A program made the position numbers and the translations under genes. A model generated the notes under the pieces. The model had not been told where the DNA came from. It did no database searches and saw nothing but the letters and a program-made list of their open reading frames with translations. A stretch of DNA of 64,000 nt from Thermococcus camini (GTDB taxonomy: Archaea > Methanobacteriota_B > Thermococci > Thermococcales > Thermococcaceae), in assembly GCF_904067545.1 (NCBI RefSeq), contig NZ_LR881183.1:748277-812276 (forward strand), written 5' to 3'. Positions 58,880 through 64,000 of this stretch are shown here, in pieces (within the stretch, counting starts at the first letter, position 1; the number at the start of each line of letters is the position of its first letter).

Positions 58880-60724
58880 TCACAGCACCCCCCACAGCGC
58901 GAGTATAAGGAGCACTATCACCAGATACCATGAGTAGCTCTGAACGTTGCCGTTGTAGAACGCCTGCCTGAGAGAGTCCGCGAAGTCCTCCGCCATGCCC
59001 GCTAGGCGCTCGTAGAACCTGTCCCAGCTGTACTTGAGCCAGAACTCCAAGGCCTCGGCCAGTGGGCTGTAGAAGTTCTTTCTGATGCTCAGGTTGAACT
59101 CCTCCGTGACCGGGTTACCGGACTGGTAGGTGTTGGTCACGCTTATCTTCCTCACCTTTGCGCCGTAGAGGTATATCAGCCCGGCTATGGCGAGGCCTAT
59201 CGTGAGGACTATCGTCACGAGCAGGGCGTTGTAGGTTCCGGTCGGGGTGACAAGCTTGTAGTAGTCGCCGCCGACTACCTCTCCACCGAGCATCTTGTTG
59301 ATGTACCCCGTGACCAAGCCCGGAGCCACACCGAAGAGCAGGTTCGGGATGGCCAGTATGGTCATGGCTATCAGGAGCGGTAGCGGGGCCTCCTTGACGT
59401 CCTCAAGGTCGCTCGGCCTCTGACCGAACCACACCGCGTAGAGGAACCTGACAACATAGGCAAAGGCCAGGCCGCTTCCGAGGAATATCGCACCGGCAAC
59501 GAGCGGCATGTGGGCGCTTATAGCAGCTTCGTAGATGAGCCACTTGCTGGCGAAGCCCGCCAGCGGCGGGATTCCAGCCAGGCTGAGCACCGCTATCAGA
59601 CCCATCGCGAAGGTGAACGGCATCTTCTCGGCAAGGCCGCCCATGTCCTTGAACTGGGTCTTGCCGGTCTGGAGGATTATGGCGGCCGTGACGAGCCAGA
59701 AGAGGCCCTTGAAGACCGCGTGGCTGAGCACGTGGAAGAGGCCTCCCGCGAATCCCAGGGTGCTTCCGAGACCGAAGGCAAGCAGTATGTAGCCGACCTG
59801 GCCAACGGAGGAGTAGGCGAAGAGCTTCCTGATGTCCTCCTGGAGAACGGCCAGGAAGCTGGCTACCACGACGGTGATGGCACCTATCCAGGCGATTATG
59901 TACGCGAAGACCAGGTGGTCGTGGAAGGTTCCGAAGGCGGCGTAGAGCTTGTAGCCCATGAGGATGTAGAGCAGGAGGAAACCGTAAGCCCCGGCCTTGC
60001 TGAGGGCGCCGCTGAAGAAGGCGGTGTAGCTCTGATCGGTCTCGCTGTAAGCTCCGGGCGCCCAGACGTGGAGCGGGAAGGCACCGGCCTTGACGCCGAA
60101 GGCGGTCAGGAAGAGACCGAATATCACCGCCATCTCCCTGGTCGTTATAGTGCCCATGGCTGCGTCCATGTAGAGCGCCTGCCGGATGGATGCAAAGTCA
60201 AGGGCACCGGTCTTAGCGTAGAGCATTCCAATGGCTATGAGCATGGCATAGGCGCCTATGACGCTGAGCACGAAGTACTTGAGGGACTCGTGCCTGTTCC
60301 TCCTGAGCACCATCATGAAGCTGGCAAAGGTCATGAGCTCCCAGAGCAGGAAGAAGCCCACGAAGTCCTGGCTCAGGAAGACGCCGAGCACTCCTGTGAA
60401 GCTCATCAGGGCGAAGAGCCAGTCGTAGCTCTCCCTCGAGGTGACGGCCATTCCAAAGGCCATCGCGAGGCCGACGAGGGAAGCGACGGCCGCGAAGTAC
60501 CAGCTCATGGTGTTGAGCTGGAACTGGAGGGTGAACCCGCTGACGGTGAGCGAGTACTCGACCGGCTCGCTGAGGACGGTTGAGTAAAGCTTGGCCAGCA
60601 TGGCCAGAGGTACTGCGGCACCGATGATGCCGATTCCCTCCCTGAGACCCCTGATGTCAAGTGCCCATGCGATGACACCGGCAATCAGGGGCGCGAGGAG
60701 GATGATAAGCAGCTCGTTAATCAT
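58880..60724 (-). CDS. mbsH': MBS antiporter-like subunit MbsH' (MrpD/NuoL-like)
   Basis: 614 residues, about 14-16 membrane helices. It carries the proton-channel motif blocks of the NuoL/M/N/MrpD family (VKAGAFPLHVWAPGAYSETDQSYTAFFSGALSKAGAYG; LSHAVFKGLFWL; AGIPPLAGFASKW) and an extra C-terminal amphipathic stretch. The second of two H-type subunits, one of the features separating MBS from the Mbh hydrogenase. Its start overlaps the mbsH stop by four bases. Confidence 0.92.
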   Translation of the reverse strand: MINELLIILLAPLIAGVIAWALDIRGLREGIGIIGAAVPLAMLAKLYSTVLSEPVEYSLTVSGFTLQFQLNTMSWYFAAVASLVGLAMAFGMAVTSRESYDWLFALMSFTGVLGVFLSQDFVGFFLLWELMTFASFMMVLRRNRHESLKYFVLSVIGAYAMLIAIGMLYAKTGALDFASIRQALYMDAAMGTITTREMAVIFGLFLTAFGVKAGAFPLHVWAPGAYSETDQSYTAFFSGALSKAGAYGFLLLYILMGYKLYAAFGTFHDHLVFAYIIAWIGAITVVVASFLAVLQEDIRKLFAYSSVGQVGYILLAFGLGSTLGFAGGLFHVLSHAVFKGLFWLVTAAIILQTGKTQFKDMGGLAEKMPFTFAMGLIAVLSLAGIPPLAGFASKWLIYEAAISAHMPLVAGAIFLGSGLAFAYVVRFLYAVWFGQRPSDLEDVKEAPLPLLIAMTILAIPNLLFGVAPGLVTGYINKMLGGEVVGGDYYKLVTPTGTYNALLVTIVLTIGLAIAGLIYLYGAKVRKISVTNTYQSGNPVTEEFNLSIRKNFYSPLAEALEFWLKYSWDRFYERLAGMAEDFADSLRQAFYNGNVQSYSWYLVIVLLILALWGVL

Positions 60725-62208
60725 GCTCCCACCCCCATCAGTGGAACGTTCTTAATGTACTGGGCCACATTGAAGATGTCGTTTCCAGCCTTCTGGGCGA
60801 TGCTCCAGGCGTAGTCGGGGTAAACGCCTATGACCACCACGAGGGCTGCAAGGAAGAGCAGCATGAGGCTTATTGCCAGTCCCTCGTTTATCCTCTCGCC
60901 CTCTCCGGCGAACCACATTGTGTGTATCAGCCTGAAGTAATAGACCGCCTCCACGACGCTGGCAATGAGCACGACCGCGGCTGCCCAGGCGTAGCCCGCG
61001 CCGAGGGTGGCGAGGAGGATTCTGAGCTTGCTCCAGAATATGTTGAACAGCGGTATCCCCACGGCGGCTATGGCGCCGATGGTTATGGCAAAAGCCGTTA
61101 GAGGCATTCTCTTCCCAAGCCCCTCGAACCTCTCCATCTCCGCCCCACCGAGGGTCACTGCGACGTGCCCGACGGCGAGGAACAGGAGGGCCTTAACTAT
61201 AGCGTGGTTCACCATGTGGAAGACTCCGGCATCGACGCCAGCTTTGCTTCCGAGGGCGAAGGCGAGGGCTATAAGGCCTATCTGGGCTATACTGGAGTAG
61301 GCTATCATTCTCTTGACGTTCCTCTGCCTCAGTGCCGCGAACTCGGCGACGAAGACGGTGAGGGTGGCCATTATTATGAGCAGCTTGAGGACGCTGTGCC
61401 AGCTCTCGACGGCCTGCATGAGGTAGAGCAGCCTGGCCATCGCGTAGAGGCCTGCCTTGACGACGAAGGCCGAGAACATGGCCGTTATTGGGTGCGGCGC
61501 GGCCTGGTATGCGTCTGGCGCCCAGGCGTTGAGCGGGAAGAGCTCGGCCTCAACGGCTAAGCCGAAGACTATAAGCGCCAGCCCAACCTGGGCGACGGTG
61601 GCGTTCATTCCGCCGGCGAGCTGGGCTATCTGGGCCATGTTAAGGGTCCCGAGCGAGCCGTAGATGAGGGCTATGCCGATGAGGAAGAAGCTTGAGCCTA
61701 TTCCTCCGAGGACGATGTACTTCATTGAGGCCTCCGCCGCCTCGCCGGTCTTGTTGTAGGCGGTTAAAGCGTAGGCGCTTATGGCCGTTATCTCCATGAA
61801 GACGAAGAGGTTGAAGATGTCTCCCGTCGCTATCATGCCGGTGGCTCCGAGCATCAGCAGGAGAAACAGCATGGCGTACTTGTCTATCGGCTCGACCTCG
61901 ATAGCTTTGAGGCTGAAGACGGCCATCATGAAGCTGACCGCGGCAACGATGAGCACGAAGAGAGCCGCGAAGTGGCCGATGTAAAGGTTGATTCCAACGG
62001 GCGGTCTCCAGGCGCCGGCCATGACTATTATCGGCTGTCCGGTGGTGTAAACCTGCTGGAAGATCCACGCCGCGATTCCGGTCTGGACTGCGGTGACGGC
62101 TATGAGGTAGTACTTAACGGCCTTCTTTCCGGCGCCCTTTATCAGGGGCACGAAGAAGGCGCTTATGAGGGGCAATGCTATGAGGAGTGAAGCGTACTGC
62201 CCGTTCAT
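60721..62208 (-). CDS. mbsH: MBS antiporter-like subunit MbsH (MrpD-like)
   Basis: 495 residues, 14 helices of the MrpD/NuoN type: EAELFPLNAWAPDAYQAAPHPITAMFSAFVVKAGLYAMARL contains the conserved Glu and Lys of the ion path; VNHAIVKALLFL follows. It would pump Na+ or H+ when coupled to sulfur reduction. Four-base overlaps with mbsG (upstream) and mbsH' (downstream) show tight coupling. Confidence 0.92.
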   Translation of the reverse strand: MNGQYASLLIALPLISAFFVPLIKGAGKKAVKYYLIAVTAVQTGIAAWIFQQVYTTGQPIIVMAGAWRPPVGINLYIGHFAALFVLIVAAVSFMMAVFSLKAIEVEPIDKYAMLFLLLMLGATGMIATGDIFNLFVFMEITAISAYALTAYNKTGEAAEASMKYIVLGGIGSSFFLIGIALIYGSLGTLNMAQIAQLAGGMNATVAQVGLALIVFGLAVEAELFPLNAWAPDAYQAAPHPITAMFSAFVVKAGLYAMARLLYLMQAVESWHSVLKLLIIMATLTVFVAEFAALRQRNVKRMIAYSSIAQIGLIALAFALGSKAGVDAGVFHMVNHAIVKALLFLAVGHVAVTLGGAEMERFEGLGKRMPLTAFAITIGAIAAVGIPLFNIFWSKLRILLATLGAGYAWAAAVVLIASVVEAVYYFRLIHTMWFAGEGERINEGLAISLMLLFLAALVVVIGVYPDYAWSIAQKAGNDIFNVAQYIKNVPLMGVGA

Positions 62209-62549
62209 CCTCTCAACCTCCTTATCTCCTCAACGTTAAGGGTTCCGTACTTTTCGTGGAGTATCATGGCGACGCTAAGGGCCATAGCTGTGGTGGCAAC
62301 GCCTATGACTATTGCCGTGAGAACCAGCGCCTGGGGAATCGGATCAACGGCCTGGTTCGGCCCGATCCCCTCGCTCAGTATGGGCGCGCTCCTTCCGGCA
62401 ACGTAGCCGACGCTGACCAGGAGGAGGTTCACGCCGGTCTCCATTATACTGAGCCCGATGAGCATCTTAAGGAGGTTCTTCTTAACGAGGACGGCGTAGA
62501 GGCCTATCAGTATGAGGGAGATGGCACCGAAGTAGTAGACTGAAATCAT
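62205..62549 (-). CDS. mbsG: MBS subunit MbsG (MrpC/NuoK-like)
   Basis: 114 residues, three membrane helices with the MrpC/NuoK pattern KNLLKMLIGLSIMETGVNLLLV and PIPQALVLTAIVIGVATTAMALSVA. It is part of the Mrp-like antiporter module. Four-base overlaps at both ends. Confidence 0.92.
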   Translation of the reverse strand: MISVYYFGAISLILIGLYAVLVKKNLLKMLIGLSIMETGVNLLLVSVGYVAGRSAPILSEGIGPNQAVDPIPQALVLTAIVIGVATTAMALSVAMILHEKYGTLNVEEIRRLRG

Positions 62550-63253
62550 TCGCTCACCTCCTCCTTGAGCATGTTGTCGATGATTCCGCTCAGCTCGGTG
62601 CCGACCTTGAGGCCGATGATGGTGTAGATTATGGGGATGAATCCTCCGCTGAGGAGCCTGCCGATGTTGTCAACGCCGAAGCCCCAGTCCTGCCATATCC
62701 AGTCGTAGAGGAAGTAGCCACCTATGGCAAGGCCTATGAGGCCGACGAGCACGTAGGCCATTCCGACCGCGCCCTCGGTCTTCTCGAAGGCCCTGTGCGG
62801 TATCTCGTAGGTGGTAAAGGCCATGTAGAGCAGCAGGAACGCGGTGGCTATGGTGGCTCCGCCGGGGAATCCTCCACCTGGGGTGAGGTGTCCGTGGATG
62901 AAGATGTACGCACCGAAGAGCATCACAAACGGCACGAGGAGCCTGGTTCCGGTCGTGAGAACTATTGAGCCCTCGGTCCTGGCAGTCCTCTGCTTCTTCC
63001 TCCTCCAGAGGAGTGCTCCAACTCCGGTTGAGGCTATGAACAGAACGGTGACCTCACCGAGGGTATCGAATCCACGGTAGTTAACGACTATTGCGGTGAC
63101 GGCATTGACCGCGCCGGTCTGTTCCTTAACGTGGTCAAGGTAGTACTGGGCAACGAGCATCCTGTCCTGCCCGAAGGGGACTCCCGCCAGCCCCTGGGCG
63201 ATCCAGTAGCCTATGAGGAGCAGGGAAATTATCGCGAGCGCACGCTTGAGCAT
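62546..63253 (-). CDS. mbsF: MBS subunit MbsF (MrpB C-terminal/MnhB-like)
   Basis: 235 residues, about six to seven membrane helices with the MnhB signature GSIVLTTGTRLLVPFVMLFGAYIFIHGHLTPGGGFPGGATIATAF. It is part of the Na+/H+ antiporter-like module. The ATG at 63253 after GGTGGTGAAA is preferred to the frame start at 63271, which would overlap mbsD. Confidence 0.9.
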   Translation of the reverse strand: MLKRALAIISLLLIGYWIAQGLAGVPFGQDRMLVAQYYLDHVKEQTGAVNAVTAIVVNYRGFDTLGEVTVLFIASTGVGALLWRRKKQRTARTEGSIVLTTGTRLLVPFVMLFGAYIFIHGHLTPGGGFPGGATIATAFLLLYMAFTTYEIPHRAFEKTEGAVGMAYVLVGLIGLAIGGYFLYDWIWQDWGFGVDNIGRLLSGGFIPIIYTIIGLKVGTELSGIIDNMLKEEVSE

Positions 63254-63255
63254 TT

Positions 63256-63540
63256 TCACCACCTCACCCACCAGCCGGGCTTCTCCTCTTCCTCGGTCTC
63301 AAAGCGCTGGGTCCTCTTGATGGCGAAGATGAATATCGCACCGCTGAGCGCTGCGCCTATGGCTGCCTCTGTCATCGCAACGTCCGGAGCCTGCAGCATG
63401 AAGAACAGCAGCGACGCGAATAGACTGACCGCCGCCATTCCAACGGCCGCCGCGAGCAGGTCCCTCCACTCGACGGCAAGTACTGCGGAGATTATCATTA
63501 TGCCCACTATGATGTACTCGATGCAGGTTATGCAGTTCAT
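63256..63540 (-). CDS. mbsD: MBS subunit MbsD (MrpB N-terminal/DUF4040-like)
   Basis: 94 residues, three membrane helices with the DUF4040 block FFMLQAPDVAMTEAAIGAALSGAIF typical of MrpA/MrpB-type antiporter parts, followed by a short charged tail. It overlaps the mbsC stop by four bases. Confidence 0.9.
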   Translation of the reverse strand: MNCITCIEYIIVGIMIISAVLAVEWRDLLAAAVGMAAVSLFASLLFFMLQAPDVAMTEAAIGAALSGAIFIFAIKRTQRFETEEEEKPGWWVRW

Positions 63541-63938
63541 TCCTCACCACCCTCCTCAGCGGGTGTTTCTTCGACTTCCTCCCTCTCCTTGGCCTCCAGG
63601 TGCTCGCGGTACTTATCGACAACGCTGCCCTCCCAGAGGGGTACGCCGCTCTTGTACGCTGCCCTGATGAGGGCGTGGGCGCTTATCGGGTTGGTGAGCA
63701 GCAGGAAGATCGCGATGACCACGGTCTTGGTGAGCCAGGCGGCGCTTCCGAAGTCAGTACCGAGCGCCCAGATGCCAACACCAACCATGACGCCGAGGCT
63801 TCCAAGGGTCGCGCTCTTGGTTGAAGTCTGCATTCTGTTGTACACGTCGGGCATCCTGATGAGACCCAGGGCCGACAGGAAGTAGAAGAACGTTCCTATG
63901 AGGACGAGAGCTTCCCCTATCGCGGTCAGGGCGTTCAT
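63537..63938 (-). CDS. mbsC: MBS subunit MbsC (MrpG-like)
   Basis: 133 residues: three membrane helices with the MrpG signature FYFLSALGLIRMPDVYNRMQTSTKSATLG and PISAHALIRAAYKSG, then an acidic Glu-rich tail (about 108-133). It overlaps the mbsB stop by four bases (ATGA). Confidence 0.9.
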   Translation of the reverse strand: MNALTAIGEALVLIGTFFYFLSALGLIRMPDVYNRMQTSTKSATLGSLGVMVGVGIWALGTDFGSAAWLTKTVVIAIFLLLTNPISAHALIRAAYKSGVPLWEGSVVDKYREHLEAKEREEVEETPAEEGGEE

Positions 63939-64000
63939 AGTCCTCCCTCCATGTAGCGTGCGAAGGCTATGACTCCACCGAAGGCGAGTATCGCGTAGAC
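63935..64000 (-). CDS. mbsB: MBS subunit MbsB (MrpF-like), C-terminal end only
   Basis: Reading from the right window edge in the minus frame gives 21 codons, VYAILAFGGVIAFARYMEGG plus Leu, then TGA at 63937-63935. The end of a membrane helix with this Tyr-Met tail and the ATGA overlap with mbsC identify it as the MrpF-like MbsB of the standard MBS gene order. The rest of the gene, mbsA and the operon promoter lie outside the window. Confidence 0.75.
   Translation of the reverse strand, partial: VYAILAFGGVIAFARYMEGGL

Noticed and set aside
59510-60583. Long plus-strand open frame of 357 codons
   Set aside because: It is antisense to mbsH', lacks a ribosome site, and its composition (Glu/Gly/His-rich, no fold) is the mirror of a membrane-protein gene.
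54902-64000. Membrane-bound hydrogenase (Mbh) operon
   Set aside because: The large subunit keeps only one Cys at each ligand site and there are two H-type antiporter subunits, both features of MBS/MBX.

Overview
The window is a stretch of a Thermococcus-type (Thermococcales, Euryarchaeota) chromosome. Evidence: archaeal information genes (aIF5A with a hypusination site, Nep1, prefoldin beta, KEOPS Pcc1, Brix protein, L37Ae, RpoP, a TIP49/RuvB-like ATPase); TATA-box promoters with GGTG-type ribosome binding sites; a 315-residue ornithine carbamoyltransferase like that of Pyrococcus furiosus; the gene order phosphoglycerate mutase - aldo/keto reductase - tungsten oxidoreductase; and a nearly complete membrane-bound sulfane-sulfur reductase (MBS/MBX) operon. 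Coding GC looks well above 50 percent, which favours Thermococcus over Pyrococcus. No rRNA, tRNA, intact transposase, CRISPR array or cas operon was seen.

Layout. 1-10.8 kb: end of a ClC channel gene, a cation/proton antiporter with a CBS protein, agmatinase beside aIF5A, an NSS-type transporter, Nep1, a lysine-dehydrogenase-like enzyme, a phosphoesterase and an RNA m5C methyltransferase. 10.9-15.9 kb: an accessory island of three ATP-binding proteins of the AAA_14/DUF4143 and DUF234 kinds, each with its own palindromic promoter element. The most striking is five palindromes at an exact 32-bp period (12593-12740). 15.9-26.3 kb: argF, thyX, an ACT protein, NhaC, a HIT protein, apgM, an AdhD-like reductase and a WOR4-like tungsten enzyme. 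26.3-33.8 kb: two small secreted-protein genes (one broken), a tRNA-binding protein, a helical-repeat protein with an odd 3' overlap, a DHH phosphoesterase, and the prefoldin/Pcc1/Brix/RpoP/L37Ae group interrupted by an AT-rich secreted-protein gene. 33.8-35.0 kb: a gene-free tract with at least a dozen hairpins. 35-43.4 kb: queE, a C/D box guide RNA, TIP49, small membrane proteins, and a coupled operon of membrane protein, CARF-like protein and PIN nuclease. 43.5-53.5 kb: a cell-surface thiol relay, a b-cytochrome-like membrane protein, a redox-sensing group (HTH regulator, DUF2249-DUF1858, DUF438-hemerythrin-PAS), a peptidase, an Lrp regulator with its divergent class III aminotransferase, and a uracil permease. 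53.5-64 kb: two DUF996 proteins and the MBS operon, running leftward from mbsB (cut by the window edge) to mbsN.

How parts work together. MBS couples ferredoxin oxidation to sulfur reduction and ion pumping, and the NhaC and CPA2 antiporters would use or trim that ion gradient. The tungsten oxidoreductase and apgM belong to peptide/sugar fermentation that feeds ferredoxin. Agmatinase supports the polyamine supply that aIF5A modification needs. The two places most likely to hold something undescribed are the ATPase island with phased operators and the CARF-like/PIN/membrane operon; the hairpin tract is third.
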